The notes: generated by a model not told the origin, from the letters alone. A stretch of 64,000 nucleotides of DNA from Burkholderiales bacterium (GCA_035518095.1 DATIXX010000041.1:62001-126000), one strand, 5' to 3'; positions 17,288-27,484 are shown, numbered from the stretch's first letter. Numbers and translations are program-made.

Positions 17288-17824
17288 GTGGGCAAGCGTG
17301 CCTACCTAATCGTTACGCTAGCGCTGCTGGCAATTGCTGCGGGTCTCTATGCCGGCCCTTGGGTTAATGCCCCGGCATGGTTGGTGCCGGCACAAACCAA
17401 TAGCGCTTCACAAACGCTGTTTGGGTCAACCCTGCGCGACCTCAAGGGGAACGACCAACCGTTTGAACAATGGCGAGGCAAGGTCCTCGTTGTCAACTTT
17501 TGGGCCACGTGGTGCCCGCCATGCAAAAAGGAAATCCCGCAATTCATCAAGGTGCAAGAAAAATACCGAAGTCACGGCTTAGTTATTGTCGGTGTGGCGC
17601 TGGACAAAAAGGACGCGGTCAGCGCCTATGCGGCGGACATCGGGATCAACTATCCTCTGCTCATAGGCGGCTTCGGAGTCATGGACCTGACCCGGAAGGC
17701 GGGAAACAATGCCGGGGCGCTGCCCTTTACGCTGATCATCGACCGCACCGGCAAAATAGTCGCTACCCGTTACGGCGGGTTGACCCTGGATAAGCTCGAG
17801 CCCATAATCCGCCCCCTTCTCTAG
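17288..17824 (+). CDS. TlpA/ResA-like periplasmic thioredoxin
   Basis: A 178-residue membrane-anchored thioredoxin-fold protein. One N-terminal hydrophobic segment (about 5-22) would export and anchor it. The active site is FWATWCPPCKKEIP, with the WCPPC form typical of TlpA/ResA reductases. The following VGVALDKKDAVSAYA and late LPFTLIIDRTG carry the cis-Pro region (ALPFT). Directly downstream of dsbD, it is probably one of the partners that DsbD keeps reduced, for example for cytochrome c maturation. The start is a GTG at 17288, 1 base after the dsbD stop. Confidence 0.9.
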   Translation: MGKRAYLIVTLALLAIAAGLYAGPWVNAPAWLVPAQTNSASQTLFGSTLRDLKGNDQPFEQWRGKVLVVNFWATWCPPCKKEIPQFIKVQEKYRSHGLVIVGVALDKKDAVSAYAADIGINYPLLIGGFGVMDLTRKAGNNAGALPFTLIIDRTGKIVATRYGGLTLDKLEPIIRPLL

Positions 17825-17920
17825 AAGCCGCCCCTTTTTAACGTGCAGTTTGCGTTAACTTCGCCGATATTCGGCGAAAAGCTGGACTTTTGCTGCGATT
17901 TACCGCAAACTTCGACGGCT

Positions 17921-18352
17921 ATGAAAAATATCCTGGTTTTGCACGGTCCTAACCTCAATCTACTTGGGACCCGTGAGCCAGAACAATATGGGCGGGATAC
18001 GTTGGAAGAGATCAATTCTTTTCTGGCGGAACGCGCCAAACAGGCTGGCGCTAATCTTACCTGCTTTCAGAGCAACGCCGAAAATATCTTGGTTGACCGA
18101 ATCCAGCGAGCAGGAACCGATCAGGTCGACTTTATCATTATCAATCCCGCAGCTTTTACGCACACAAGCGTGGCCATTCGCGACGCCCTCGCCGCGGTAA
18201 AAATACCGTTTATTGAAGTTCACCTATCCAATATCTTTGCCCGCGAAGCATTCCGCCACCATTCTTATTTTTCTGACCTGGCGGAAGGTGTCATCAGCGG
18301 ACTGGGCGCCAAGGGCTATGAGCTGGCGCTGGAGTTTGCCTTGCAAACCTGA
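17921..18352 (+). CDS. aroQ: 3-dehydroquinate dehydratase, type II
   Basis: Third step of the shikimate pathway, removing water from 3-dehydroquinate. The 143-residue protein has the family's start [20 protein letters not shown] (with the catalytic Arg and Tyr), [16 protein letters not shown], and the catalytic His and Arg region [20 protein letters not shown]. An in-frame ATG at 17843 would add 26 residues of non-conserved sequence. The ATG at 17921 matches the family and is chosen. accB and accC follow, a conserved order in beta- and gammaproteobacteria. Confidence 0.95.
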   Translation: MKNILVLHGPNLNLLGTREPEQYGRDTLEEINSFLAERAKQAGANLTCFQSNAENILVDRIQRAGTDQVDFIIINPAAFTHTSVAIRDALAAVKIPFIEVHLSNIFAREAFRHHSYFSDLAEGVISGLGAKGYELALEFALQT

Positions 18353-18416
18353 ATACCTGAAGGCCCGGCTTTAACCAGCCGGCATGCATTTCAGGGTAAC
18401 GTGCCAGAGGTTCAGT

Positions 18417-18887
18417 ATGGACTTGAGAAAATTGAAAAAGCTCATAGACCTGGTGGAGGAATCGGGCATTGCTGAACTGGAAATCACCGAAGGCGAGGAA
18501 AAGGTCCGCATTAGCAGGACCGGTCAAAGCACGCAGGCTACGGTGACAACCGGCGCGCAAGCCGCAATATCTCAGAGCGTTACCAAGGAAACCGCTTCGG
18601 GAACCTTGGCACCCGCGGCGACCGGCCAAACGCCGCCGCCCGCAGAACCTGAAGGACACGTGGTAAAAGCTCCAATGGTTGGCACCTTTTATCGCTCAGC
18701 CGCACCCGGCGCTAAACCGTTTGTAGAAGTTGGGCAGACGGTAAACCAGGGCGATACGTTGTGCATCATCGAGGCGATGAAGCTGCTCAACGAGATCGAA
18801 GCCGACTGCGGCGGAATGGTTAAGGAAATTCTGGTCGAGAACGGCCAGCCTGTGGAGTACGGAGAGCCGCTGTTTGTCATTGGCTAA
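18417..18887 (+). CDS. accB: acetyl-CoA carboxylase biotin carboxyl carrier protein
   Basis: Carries biotin between the carboxylase and carboxyltransferase parts of acetyl-CoA carboxylase, the first step of fatty-acid synthesis. 156 residues: an N-terminal helical part ([18 protein letters not shown]), an Ala/Pro/Thr-rich linker from about 45 to 80, and the C-terminal biotinyl domain with [12 protein letters not shown], whose lysine is biotinylated. The ATG at 18417 is preferred over one 33 bases earlier because the family starts at MDLRK. AccC follows after about 116 bases. Confidence 0.97.
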   Translation: MDLRKLKKLIDLVEESGIAELEITEGEEKVRISRTGQSTQATVTTGAQAAISQSVTKETASGTLAPAATGQTPPPAEPEGHVVKAPMVGTFYRSAAPGAKPFVEVGQTVNQGDTLCIIEAMKLLNEIEADCGGMVKEILVENGQPVEYGEPLFVIG

Positions 18888-19003
18888 AAGCGGCGCCGCA
18901 GAGGCGCAAAGCAACTCACTCTGTCCAGGCCGACACCCGATATCGTTCTTAAAATGAATCGTAATGCTATTGGCATTTCTGCGACGAAAAGCAAAATCTC
19001 ATA

Positions 19004-20374
19004 ATGTTTGAAAAAATACTCATAGCCAACCGCGGGGAAATCGCTTTGCGCATTCAGCGTGCGTGTCGCGAGATGGGTATTAAGACCGTGGCCGTACATT
19101 CCGAGGCCGATGCCGAAGCGAAATATGTAAAGCTCGCGGATGAATCTGTATGCATCGGGCCCGCGCCGTCCGATCAAAGCTATCTTAATATTCCGGCGAT
19201 CATCAGTGCAGCAGAAGTAACTGACGCCGAGGCGATACATCCGGGCTACGGCTTTCTTTCGGAAAACTCCGATTTTGCTGAGCGGGTGGAGAAAAGCGGC
19301 TTCGTGTTCATCGGTCCGCGCCCAGAAACTATACGTCTCATGGGAGATAAGGTAAGCGCTAAGGCGGCGATGAAGAAAGCCGGAGTGCCTTGTGTGCCGG
19401 GATCAGAAGGAAGTTTGCCGGAAGCACCGGAACAAGTCAGGAAAATCGCCAAGGACGTCGGTTATCCCGTGATTATCAAAGCCGCGGGAGGCGGTGGTGG
19501 CCGCGGCATGCGCGTAGTGCATACTGATGCCGCGCTGCTTAATGCGGTAGCCACGACCCGAGCCGAAGCACAACGGGCGTTCGGCAATCCCACCGTGTAC
19601 ATGGAAAAGTACCTGGAAAACCCCCGTCATATCGAAATCCAGGTGTTAGCCGACGAGCACCGCAACGCGATTTTTATGGGCGACCGCGACTGCTCAATGC
19701 AGCGCAGGTACCAGAAAATAATAGAGGAAGCACCCGCACCCAACCTGGCCCCGCGACTTCGCGACAAGATCGGCGAGCGCTGCGCCGAGGCATGCCGCAA
19801 GATCGGCTACCGCGGCGCCGGGACGTTTGAATTTCTGTTCGATGGGGGGCAGTTTTATTTTATCGAGATGAATACACGGTTGCAGGTCGAACACACCGTT
19901 ACGGAAATGATTACGGGAGTAGATATCGTACAGGAACAAATCCGCGTCGCAGCCGGAGTGCGGCTTCGCCTCAGGCAGAAAGATGTTGTGATTCGCGGGC
20001 ACGCTATCGAGTGCCGCATCAACGCGGAGGACCCGTACACCTTCGCACCTTCTCCGGGCCGCATCACGTCGTACCACACTCCAGGTGGCCCTGGTATTCG
20101 GGTTGATTCGCACGCCTATCACAACTATTTTGTGCCGCCAAATTACGATTCGCTGATCGGCAAATTGATTGCGTATGGCGATACCCGCCAGCAGGCAATC
20201 GCGCGCATGCGCATCGCTCTATCGGAAATGGTGGTGGAAGGCATCAAGACCAATATTCCGCTGCACCAGGAACTCATGGTCGATGCCGCTTTTCTGCGCG
20301 GGCTGACCAGTATTCATTATCTCGAACAGAAACTTGCCAGCTACAACAAAGAACCGATGAAACTGCGTCTCTGA
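19004..20374 (+). CDS. accC: acetyl-CoA carboxylase biotin carboxylase subunit
   Basis: Uses ATP and bicarbonate to carboxylate the biotin on AccB. Full length at 456 residues, ATP-grasp fold: the start [17 protein letters not shown], the glycine-rich ATP lid [14 protein letters not shown] near 160-173, the metal-binding and catalytic [16 protein letters not shown] near 289, and the C-terminal [13 protein letters not shown]. The carboxyltransferase subunits are not in this window. Next is prmA after 162 bases. Confidence 0.98.
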   Translation: MFEKILIANRGEIALRIQRACREMGIKTVAVHSEADAEAKYVKLADESVCIGPAPSDQSYLNIPAIISAAEVTDAEAIHPGYGFLSENSDFAERVEKSGFVFIGPRPETIRLMGDKVSAKAAMKKAGVPCVPGSEGSLPEAPEQVRKIAKDVGYPVIIKAAGGGGGRGMRVVHTDAALLNAVATTRAEAQRAFGNPTVYMEKYLENPRHIEIQVLADEHRNAIFMGDRDCSMQRRYQKIIEEAPAPNLAPRLRDKIGERCAEACRKIGYRGAGTFEFLFDGGQFYFIEMNTRLQVEHTVTEMITGVDIVQEQIRVAAGVRLRLRQKDVVIRGHAIECRINAEDPYTFAPSPGRITSYHTPGGPGIRVDSHAYHNYFVPPNYDSLIGKLIAYGDTRQQAIARMRIALSEMVVEGIKTNIPLHQELMVDAAFLRGLTSIHYLEQKLASYNKEPMKLRL

Positions 20375-20536
20375 CGGCCCCGAATTCCAGGTATTGCAAG
20401 ATTACGAATAAGCGGATTTATGCACTTAATTTGTCGCAATCCCGCGCCTAACAATTCCGAAAAAACCTGATAGTGGCCTAAAATGGGGCTATAGTTCAGT
20501 CGCTAGCCAATATGCAGTTCTTGAAATCCTCGATTT

Positions 20537-21433
20537 ATGAGTTGGCGTTCGCTTAATGTAGAAACCGACATTCTGCACGCCGAGGCGTTGAGCGAAGCGT
20601 TGCTGCAATTGGGCGCGCTCTCAGTAGACATTGCCGATGCCAGCGCGGGCGCAGAACGCGAACCGCCGCAGTTTGGTGCGCCCGGCGGCCCACCGACTGC
20701 CGCGAGGCAGCCAAGCCGGGTGAGCGGCTTGTTTCCCGCGCACGCGGATATCTCCAGCATCGTAAAAGATGCTTCGATTGCGCTTCACCTGCCGGCTGGA
20801 CGGTACACAATCACGGAGGTCGGCGAACAGGATTGGGTCCGCTTGTCGCAGGCGCAATTTACGCCGCTGAAAATATCACCCCGGCTTTGGATCGTACCGA
20901 GCTGGCACATGCCCCCCGATCCCGACGCTGTAAATATCCGTCTTGACCCCGGACTTGCCTTTGGCACCGGCAGTCATCCGTCGACGCGTTTGTGCCTGCG
21001 CTGGTTGGACGAAAATATCATCGGTGGGGAAACAGTGCTTGATTATGGTTGCGGATCGGGAATACTCGCCATCGCAGCCGTGAAACTCGGGGCCGGCCGA
21101 GCTTTCGGTGTGGACAGTGATCCACAAGCGGTGCTCGCGAGTCAGGCGAATTCCGAGAAAAATGGAGTGCAGGCCGAATATTACTGCGCGCAGGCCGCGC
21201 CTCCAATCCATGCTAATGTGGTGCTCGCGAATATTCTCGCGGATCCGCTGAAACTACTCGCTCCGCTCCTTGCAGAGGCTACATGCGCGGGCGGGACATT
21301 GGTGTTATCCGGTATTCTCGCAGCCCAGGCGCATGATGTAGAGCATGCCTATCGCGACTGGTTTGATTTTTACGAGCGGCCGGAGGAGCAAGGCTGGGTG
21401 CGTTTAAGCGCAAAAAAGAGGTTCTTGCCATGA
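20537..21433 (+). CDS. prmA: ribosomal protein L11 methyltransferase
   Basis: SAM-dependent enzyme that trimethylates ribosomal protein L11. 298 residues. The N-terminal substrate domain begins SWRSLNVETDILHAE. The methyltransferase core shows FGTGSHPSTRLCL, then motif I VLDYGCGSGILAIAA, DSDPQAV, and NILADPL, as in PrmA. It overlaps the next gene by 4 bases (ATGA). The adjacent zinc-ribbon membrane protein is a frequent neighbour of prmA in betaproteobacteria. Confidence 0.95.
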   Translation: MSWRSLNVETDILHAEALSEALLQLGALSVDIADASAGAEREPPQFGAPGGPPTAARQPSRVSGLFPAHADISSIVKDASIALHLPAGRYTITEVGEQDWVRLSQAQFTPLKISPRLWIVPSWHMPPDPDAVNIRLDPGLAFGTGSHPSTRLCLRWLDENIIGGETVLDYGCGSGILAIAAVKLGAGRAFGVDSDPQAVLASQANSEKNGVQAEYYCAQAAPPIHANVVLANILADPLKLLAPLLAEATCAGGTLVLSGILAAQAHDVEHAYRDWFDFYERPEEQGWVRLSAKKRFLP

Positions 21434-22206
21434 GCATGGTGACTTCCTGTCCCAGATGTCATACAACCTTCCGCATAAAAGATGAGGAACTCGGGGCCAC
21501 CCGGGGACAAGTGCGGTGCGGCCAGTGCTCTGCGATTTTCAGCGCTTTTGATACCCTCGCCACGTTGGACGACCCGTTGGAAGAAACCGGACGTTCTAAT
21601 CCTCCGATTGAGGGCGGCGCAACGGCGGAGGCGCCGAGATCGCAGACAAAGGTAAGTTCAACGTCGGAGCCCTCCGCAAAGCCGCTCAGTTTTATCGACA
21701 TGGCCGGTGAAAAGGCAGCGCGAAAAAATGGCCGCACATGGCTCTGGTTCATTGCGGCGCTGATGATGTTGATATTGCTCGCCGCGCAAGTAACATATAA
21801 CTTCCGCGCACAGATTGCTGCTTACTACCCGGAGTTAAAACCCTACTTGCAGCGCTCCTGCGAGTTTTTGCAATGTACGGTGGGCTTGCCGAAATTTTCC
21901 GACCTTTTAACTATTGAATCTTCAGACTTGCAGGCCGATCCCGATCGCCCGAACCTGATCGTGCTCACGGCCTTATTGCGCAACCGCGCACTATTTGGTC
22001 AGGCCTATCCTGCGCTGGAAATTACGTTCACCGATACTCAAGACCAGATGGTAGCGCGACGCGCGTTCACCGCTGCGGAATATCTCGGAGGCAAAGCGGT
22101 TCCGAAGGACGGAATGCCGGCCAACAGCGAATTTGGAATCAAGCTATATATAGACAGCGACGATCTCAAACCCGCAGGATACCGCTTGTTGCTGTTTTAC
22201 CCCTGA
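21430..22206 (+). CDS. zinc-ribbon and DUF3426 domain membrane protein
   Basis: 258 residues. The start holds a MJ0042-type zinc ribbon with two CxxC pairs (SCPRCHTTFRIKDEELG and VRCGQCSAIF). A low-complexity linker follows, then one membrane helix at about 98-118 (TWLWFIAALMMLILLAAQV), and a DUF3426 domain outside the membrane to the end. This is the normal architecture of the family, whose function is unknown. The ATG overlaps the prmA stop codon, so the two genes are translationally coupled. Confidence 0.88.
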   Translation: MSMVTSCPRCHTTFRIKDEELGATRGQVRCGQCSAIFSAFDTLATLDDPLEETGRSNPPIEGGATAEAPRSQTKVSSTSEPSAKPLSFIDMAGEKAARKNGRTWLWFIAALMMLILLAAQVTYNFRAQIAAYYPELKPYLQRSCEFLQCTVGLPKFSDLLTIESSDLQADPDRPNLIVLTALLRNRALFGQAYPALEITFTDTQDQMVARRAFTAAEYLGGKAVPKDGMPANSEFGIKLYIDSDDLKPAGYRLLLFYP

Positions 22207-22481
22207 TTTGAACGCTAGGGACGGGTTTGGTCCCACGCGCTGAAGTGATAGCAGTTTACTGCGAGTCCCGCTGGGCATAAAAAACGGCCAGAAACTGTGT
22301 GCAGCGCGAATGTTCAGAACATACCGCGTAATTCCGCGGCAGGTTACGGACCGCTAATGCGGTGGAGCGCCAAAAAAAACTGACGGAAGCAGGAATATCT
22401 AATTCATTGCGGGCATTGGTTGCGCGCCCGTAATGTGCAAGGCATACTTAAAATTAATTGATTACCTTAGGAGTACTCGCC

Positions 22482-22982
22482 ATGGCAAAAGTCACCCTCG
22501 CAGGAAATCCAATCAACGTAGCAGGCACCTTCCCAAAAGTCGGGCAAAAAGCCCCGGAATTCAGATTGGTAAATAAAGACCTGAAAGACGTGAGTCTGAA
22601 AGATTTCGTTGGCAAGCGCAAAGTGCTCAATATTGTGCCGAGCCTCGATACGCCCACTTGCGCCACGTCCACGCGCCGCTTCAACGAAGAGGCAAGCAAG
22701 CTCAAAAACACCGTAGTTCTGGTGATATCCGCCGACTTGCCCTTTGCGCAGTCGCGGTTTTGCGGCGCCGAAGGTTTGAATAATGTCATTACGCTTTCCA
22801 CCATGCGTGGCGCGGAGTTTATGAAAAATTACGGCGTGGCTATTACCGATCCGCCACTGGCGGGAGTCACAGCACGCGCCGTGGTGGTGCTGGATGCCGA
22901 TGACAAAGTGCTGTACACCGAAATGGTGCCTGAGATCAAAAACGAGCCAAATTACAGAGCGGCTTTAGCTGCACTTGCATAA
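22482..22982 (+). CDS. tpx: thiol peroxidase
   Basis: A 166-residue atypical 2-Cys peroxiredoxin that reduces alkyl hydroperoxides with electrons from thioredoxin. The peroxidatic cysteine is in [19 protein letters not shown] (about residue 61), and the resolving cysteine in [12 protein letters not shown] (about 95), the pair typical of Tpx. The chosen ATG has AGGAG 8 bases upstream; an earlier in-frame ATG at 22458 lacks this and would add eight residues. A run of small hairpins lies in the 275 bases before it, without a clear riboswitch. Confidence 0.95.
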   Translation: MAKVTLAGNPINVAGTFPKVGQKAPEFRLVNKDLKDVSLKDFVGKRKVLNIVPSLDTPTCATSTRRFNEEASKLKNTVVLVISADLPFAQSRFCGAEGLNNVITLSTMRGAEFMKNYGVAITDPPLAGVTARAVVVLDADDKVLYTEMVPEIKNEPNYRAALAALA

Positions 22983-23054
22983 AAAGCTCAATGCGGCAAA
23001 GTATCAATAGAGGTCCGTTAGGCTGGCAGCCGGTGCAACGCTGACCGAAGAAAA

Positions 23055-23432
23055 ATGAAAGGCCACGAGAACTCTCACGAAAGCAAGACCGGCTTAATGC
23101 GCATTTGGAGCGCATTTCTTTACGCTTTAGACGGCGTATCTGCCGCAATAAGACAAGAAACTGCATTTCGGCAGGAAATTGTGCTGGCTGCAATTTTGAT
23201 ACCAACAGCGCTGCTGCTTCCAGCAAACGGTAACGGCAAGGCGCTTATGCTGGCGAGCGTATTACTGGTATTGATTGTCGAACTCATCAATTCCGCAATT
23301 GAAACGGTCGTGGACCGGATTTCTCCCGAGTATCACCCTTTGAGTAAGCGCGCCAAGGACTTTGCCAGTGCTGCGGTTCTCCTCAGCCTGGTAAACGTCC
23401 CAGTGGTTTGGGTGCTGGTTTTGTTTGTCTAG
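23055..23432 (+). CDS. dgkA: diacylglycerol kinase, membrane type
   Basis: A 125-residue inner-membrane kinase that phosphorylates diacylglycerol to phosphatidate with ATP, recycling lipid by-products. Three membrane helices (about 44-62, 68-88 and 105-123) are preceded by an amphipathic start. The catalytic segment ELINSAIETVVDRI (the Glu and Asn pair of the family) is intact. It is near other lipid genes (acyltransferase further down), but no operon is evident. Confidence 0.95.
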   Translation: MKGHENSHESKTGLMRIWSAFLYALDGVSAAIRQETAFRQEIVLAAILIPTALLLPANGNGKALMLASVLLVLIVELINSAIETVVDRISPEYHPLSKRAKDFASAAVLLSLVNVPVVWVLVLFV

Positions 23433-23470
23433 ATTCTGCCCTGTGATTTTTATAAAGTTGTGAGGCGAGC

Positions 23471-24406
23471 GTGGGTACGCTGATTTGCGGGTCAATTGCT
23501 TACGATACCATCATGGTGTTCAAGGATTACTTCAAAAATCACATATTGCCCGAGCAGATTCATATTCTCAATGTGGCGTTTCTTGTGCCCGATATGCGCC
23601 GCGAGTTCGGCGGCTGTGCCGGGAACATCGCTTATACCTTACGGCTGCTGGGCGGAGACCCGTTCATCATGGCGACCGTAGGCGTGGATTATCAGCCGTA
23701 TTCATACCGGCTGGATAAGTTAAGTCTTTCGCGAAAATACATCCGCGAAGTGCCCGACACTTTTACGGCACAAGCATTTATTACTACCGATCTGGACGAT
23801 AACCAAATTACCGCGTTTCATCCGGGAGCGATGAATTACTCTCATTACAACCATATTAATGACGCTGACGGCGTGAATCTTGGCATCATATCGCCCGATG
23901 GGCGCGAAGGCATGCTGCAACACGCCAGAGAATTTCATGAGCGGGGAATCCCGTTCGTATTTGATCCCGGGCAGGGACTTCCGATGTTCAGCGGCGAGGA
24001 ATTACTGAATTTTCTGCAGCAGGCGCACTTTGTCGCGCTCAATGATTACGAAGCGCAACTTTTGCAGAATAAAACCGGCAAAAAAGTTGAAGAACTCGCA
24101 AAACTTGTGAAGGCCTTGGTTGTCACATTTGGTGCGCGTGGATCCGTAATCTATGCCGGTGGTAAACGAACGGACATCCCATGCGTTACGGCTGAAGCTG
24201 TAGTGGATCCGACCGGGTGCGGTGATGCTTACCGTGCCGGATTGTTGTACGGCATCTCGCAAGGCATGGACTGGTGGACAACCGGGCGGCTCGCCTCGCT
24301 CATGGGTGCAATAAAGGTCGCGCGCCGCGGCGGCCAGAACCATGACTTCAGCCGCGCTGAAATCCGCGATCGCTACCACCGGCACTTTGGAACACATATC
24401 TGGTAG
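23471..24406 (+). CDS. PfkB-family carbohydrate/nucleoside kinase
   Basis: A 311-residue ribokinase-fold kinase. The start TLICGSIAYDTIMVF, the early GG motif in FGGCAGNIAYTLRLLGG, and the C-terminal anion-hole DPTGCGDAYRAGLLYG (usual consensus DTxGAGDxF) mark the family; the Asp of GCGD is the catalytic base. The overall look is close to the adenosine-kinase-like branch common in proteobacteria. The substrate is not settled from sequence. It uses a GTG start at 23471, 38 bases after dgkA. The glycine-zipper lipoprotein gene follows after 15 bases. Confidence 0.85.
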   Translation: MGTLICGSIAYDTIMVFKDYFKNHILPEQIHILNVAFLVPDMRREFGGCAGNIAYTLRLLGGDPFIMATVGVDYQPYSYRLDKLSLSRKYIREVPDTFTAQAFITTDLDDNQITAFHPGAMNYSHYNHINDADGVNLGIISPDGREGMLQHAREFHERGIPFVFDPGQGLPMFSGEELLNFLQQAHFVALNDYEAQLLQNKTGKKVEELAKLVKALVVTFGARGSVIYAGGKRTDIPCVTAEAVVDPTGCGDAYRAGLLYGISQGMDWWTTGRLASLMGAIKVARRGGQNHDFSRAEIRDRYHRHFGTHIW

Positions 24407-24421
24407 AGGCAGGAGGACATC

Positions 24422-24886
24422 GTGAAAAGCTCCTCATCGTTGATAGGCTTGCTCGCCGCGAGTTTGATTCTCGGCGGTTGTGCGTCAAGCATGTCAGGTA
24501 GCGCGTATACGCGCAGTCAGGCACGCAAAGAGGAAACGGTCAGACATGGCACCGTGCAAAGCGTGCGTGCGGTGACGATTGAAGGCACCAAGACCCCGAT
24601 CGGCGCGTTGGCGGGAGCAGGAGTAGGCGGTATCGCCGGCAGCACGATTGGACATAATTCCGGCAGCGCAATTGCAGCGATAATCGGTGGTGTGGCGGGC
24701 GGACTTGCAGGGGCCGCAGCCGAAGAAGCGATAACGCGTGAGCCGGGGCTGGAAATCATTGTCCGGCTTGACAACGGCAATACTGTTGCGATTACTCAGA
24801 AGGCGGATCAAAATTTTCGACCTGGCGAGCGGGTGTACGTGATTTCCGGCGGCGGTGCCGCGCGTGTTGCACCTGTAGTTGATTAG
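24422..24886 (+). CDS. SlyB-like glycine-zipper outer-membrane lipoprotein
   Basis: A 154-residue lipoprotein; the signal peptide ends at LILGGC with Cys20 as lipid site. A glycine-zipper domain (GALAGAGVGGIAGSTIGHNSGSAIAAIIGGVAGGLAGAAAE region, described as repeated GxxxG over about residues 61-101) follows, and then a small beta domain with LDNGNTVAITQ and FRPGERVYV. This is the plan of SlyB/Pcp lipoproteins. It starts with GTG and has a purine-rich AGGAGG upstream. SlyB genes are often part of the magnesium response, which cannot be seen here. Confidence 0.85.
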   Translation: MKSSSSLIGLLAASLILGGCASSMSGSAYTRSQARKEETVRHGTVQSVRAVTIEGTKTPIGALAGAGVGGIAGSTIGHNSGSAIAAIIGGVAGGLAGAAAEEAITREPGLEIIVRLDNGNTVAITQKADQNFRPGERVYVISGGGAARVAPVVD

Positions 24887-24969
24887 TTTTGCTGGCGAAG
24901 GCCCGGCGTTTACGTACGCCTGTAGAGGCCTAACTTGGTAAGCGCAAACAATTCAATAAGTGGAAATAA

Positions 24970-25866
24970 ATGACTCGAAATCAGGCCTCTTATCCGACGC
25001 GCGTCTACCGCATATTTCGGTTGTTTTTCCATCTGGTCTACGCGGTGCTGGCCGTTGCTTGCTTCCAGCCTAATTGCAGCAAAGCGCGCTGGATGTTCTT
25101 TGTCAGGCGCTGGTCCTTGACACTGCTGAATATTCTTAACGTGCGGCTCAACGTGAAAGGGGCCCACCCGGAAACCACGCCCGCCAATTCCATTCTGGCG
25201 CCCAATCATGTTTCATGGTTGGACATCTTTATGCTATACGCACTGTATTACACGCATTTTGTCGCTAAGATTGAGGTACGCGCTTGGCCGGTAATCGGCT
25301 GGCTATGCAGCAATGTCGGTACCCTGTTTATCGAGCGGATGAGACGCCGCGATACCGCACGCATCAACCAGATTATCAACCAAGCGCTGCGTAGCGGTGA
25401 TTGCGTTACGATTTTCCCTGAAGGCACGACCAGCGACGGCACCTGTATTAAGGCGTTCCATTCTTCGCTATTGGAACCGGCGGTAATGTTGCACAGCACG
25501 CTATACCCAGTGGCGCTTCGATATTGCGACCGCGACGGCGGTCCCAATACCGAGGTGGCATATGCCGGCGAAACGACTCTTTTGGAGTCGCTATTGAACA
25601 TTCTCGCGCAGCAGGAGATCGATGCAGAATTGATATTTCTCGCACCGATTTCCGCGCAGGGAAAAAACCGCAGGGAGCTTGCGCGTGCCGCCGAGACTGC
25701 TATTGCGGGTTGTCTGAGCCTTTCTGTTCGCCGCAGGAAACCTGGAATACCCGGCGGTTTTCCAGAGACACTGCCGACAGATTTCCTCCCCACAGACAGC
25801 CCGTATCCAGCGCCACAAGATTATCCCGAAGTAAAAGACCCAGCGCTGACCAGTGTCCGCAAATAA
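24970..25866 (+). CDS. 1-acyl-sn-glycerol-3-phosphate acyltransferase-like (PlsC family)
   Basis: A 298-residue membrane acyltransferase. The HX4D catalytic box is [13 protein letters not shown] near residue 77. Later blocks [10 protein letters not shown] (substrate Arg), and FPEGTTSDG near 143-151 complete the PlsC pattern. The C-terminal 45 or so residues are Pro-rich and have no family signal. They overlap by 167 bases the end of the convergent apaH gene, so the tail's composition is constrained by ApaH coding. Several in-frame stop-free extensions are possible, but the ATG at 24970 fits the first membrane segment (about 15-33). Confidence 0.85.
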   Translation: MTRNQASYPTRVYRIFRLFFHLVYAVLAVACFQPNCSKARWMFFVRRWSLTLLNILNVRLNVKGAHPETTPANSILAPNHVSWLDIFMLYALYYTHFVAKIEVRAWPVIGWLCSNVGTLFIERMRRRDTARINQIINQALRSGDCVTIFPEGTTSDGTCIKAFHSSLLEPAVMLHSTLYPVALRYCDRDGGPNTEVAYAGETTLLESLLNILAQQEIDAELIFLAPISAQGKNRRELARAAETAIAGCLSLSVRRRKPGIPGGFPETLPTDFLPTDSPYPAPQDYPEVKDPALTSVRK

Positions 25867-26527
25867 TCGTCGCGTCGCGGTTTAACCGTCCGGGCAGTTC
25901 GAACCATGGCAGGTAGCCGCGCGGCGCATTTTCAGGCTTTCCCTTGTGAGCAAATTCCATTACGCCGTCTTCCGAGCAAACGCGCAGACGCGTCATGGCA
26001 TTGATAATTACCCGCAAGCGGTCTATGCCATGTAAATCGTCGCTCCATCGAAGCGGATGGTTGCCGTACATGCGCGCCAACAAGTCGCGGTAATTCTCTG
26101 CCTGCAGCGCCTGTTCCACTTCGCGCGCCAGCGCCAGCGCTTTTTCCACGGACCACGATGGCAATAAGCCTGCGTGCACCATGGCGAAACTGTCGCGCGC
26201 GTACATCAAGCGCTGCCTGCGCAACCAATCCAGCAGTTCCTTGCGATCCGGTGCCGCCAGCACTTCTTGCAAAGTGTCATTCTTGCGCGGCTTGGCCGAA
26301 CCTTCGGCCACCATCAGCAAATGCAAATCGTGATTGCCGAGCACCGTAATGGCTTGCTCGCCAAGTTTTTTCACAAAGCGCAACGTGGATAGCGAATCCG
26401 GCCCGCGATTGACCAAATCGCCGACAAACCACAGTTGATCGCGCGCGGCATCGAAAGAAATCTTATCGAGCAGCCGCTGCAATTCAACGAAACAGCCTTG
26501 AACGTCCCCGATCGCGTAAGTTGTCAT
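25700..26527 (-). CDS. apaH: symmetrical bis(5'-nucleosyl)-tetraphosphatase
   Basis: Cleaves Ap4A to two ADP, controlling dinucleoside polyphosphates and RNA capping. 275 residues, standard length. Metallophosphoesterase motifs are in order: YAIGDVQGC (residues 4-12), [20 protein letters not shown], then the C-terminal GHWSALG and [14 protein letters not shown]. The true end with LWGG is clearly coding, so the 167-base overlap with the acyltransferase gene is genuine on this side. About 75 bases separate its start from the cytochrome c gene, with that gene's terminator in between. Confidence 0.95.
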   Translation of the reverse strand: MTTYAIGDVQGCFVELQRLLDKISFDAARDQLWFVGDLVNRGPDSLSTLRFVKKLGEQAITVLGNHDLHLLMVAEGSAKPRKNDTLQEVLAAPDRKELLDWLRRQRLMYARDSFAMVHAGLLPSWSVEKALALAREVEQALQAENYRDLLARMYGNHPLRWSDDLHGIDRLRVIINAMTRLRVCSEDGVMEFAHKGKPENAPRGYLPWFELPGRLNRDATIICGHWSALGLLLRDNLVALDTGCLWGGNLSAVSLENRRVFQVSCGEQKGSDNPQ

Positions 26528-26551
26528 TTCTTGGGATTACAGCATAAAAAA

Positions 26552-26579
26552 TAAAAAAAGCGCAGCTTTAATTCTGCGC
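26552..26579 (-). terminator. rho-independent terminator of the cytochrome c gene
   Basis: Read on the minus strand, GCGCAG, an eight-base A/T-rich loop and CTGCGC are followed by TTTTTTTAT. The stem of six pairs with a T-run is a normal intrinsic terminator. It lies about 22 bases past the stop of the cytochrome c gene and ahead of apaH on the same strand. Confidence 0.85.
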
Positions 26580-26601
26580 CTTTCTCATGCCTTGGATGGA
26601 T

Positions 26602-27363
26602 CTATTTCGATTGGCTGACCATATAATCGACAGCGGCTTTCACATCAGCATCGGAAAGTGCGGGATTGCCGCCTTTTGGCGGCATCGCATTTTTGCCATG
26701 AATCGCGCTGTTATACAGATTTTCGATACCCGTTTTAATCCGCGGCTTCCACGCCGCTTTATCGCCGAACTTTGGCGCATTAGCCGCGCCGGGAACATGG
26801 CACACTGCGCAAGTCGTTTCAAATACCGTCTTGCCCGTGCTGCCCATTGCGGCCGCCGCTGCAAGCGGAGGCGCCTGTTCTTTGATTTTTACACCCGACT
26901 GCCGCGCCATATATTCCAGGGCTGCCTGCACTTCGCGATCGGAAAGTGCGGGATTGCCGCCGCGCGGGGGCATTTGGCGGATGCCGTCGATGTCATGTTT
27001 TAGAAGCGCGGCCTCGCCTATCTTGAAGCGTTCGGTCCAGGCTTTCTTATCGCCGATTTTCGGGGCATTCAATACGCCAGCCGTGTGGCACGCGCCACAA
27101 ACTTCCTTGACCACCTCTTCACCAGTTTTTTCCTGTTTCTCGGCACTGGGGCCGGTTGCAATCGTTACTTCACCTACCGGTTTCAAACGCTGCGCCACTT
27201 CCTCAGGAGACATCCCAGGGGAATTTTTACCGCTCTCGCCCATGCTGTCCACCGCCAATTGGGATAACAGCACAACGGTAATGACCGGAACCAGGAACCC
27301 GCCCATTATTATTAGTATCATTCGCTTCGCAAGCTTTTTTGCGGCTTCGCGCTCAGGGTCCAT
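26602..27363 (-). CDS. dihaem cytochrome c (tandem c5-type domains), membrane-anchored
   Basis: A 253-residue c-type cytochrome. One membrane helix at about 14-37 anchors it with the haem domains in the periplasm. Two haem sites are present: CGACH at 89-93 and CAVCH at 185-189, each followed by an MPPRGGNPALSD or MPPKGGNPALSD segment that supplies the axial Met. The two domains are close copies, so the protein arose by internal duplication. It is likely an electron carrier to a terminal oxidase; the partner is unknown. A good intrinsic terminator follows. Confidence 0.92.
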   Translation of the reverse strand: MDPEREAAKKLAKRMILIIMGGFLVPVITVVLLSQLAVDSMGESGKNSPGMSPEEVAQRLKPVGEVTIATGPSAEKQEKTGEEVVKEVCGACHTAGVLNAPKIGDKKAWTERFKIGEAALLKHDIDGIRQMPPRGGNPALSDREVQAALEYMARQSGVKIKEQAPPLAAAAAMGSTGKTVFETTCAVCHVPGAANAPKFGDKAAWKPRIKTGIENLYNSAIHGKNAMPPKGGNPALSDADVKAAVDYMVSQSK

Positions 27364-27484
27364 GACGGATTCCGATCTATGAATGGAATGAAAAAAGAAA
27401 AAATTATAGCGGGAATTCTTGGGCTGTCATAGGCGCATCCTTGAGAAAAACGCTAAACTGGAAAGCGCAAATATCGGAAAAACC

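Noticed and set aside
22207-22481. Cluster of small hairpins before tpx, considered as a small RNA or riboswitch
   Set aside because: Stems are only about five pairs and no known RNA family pattern is recognised.
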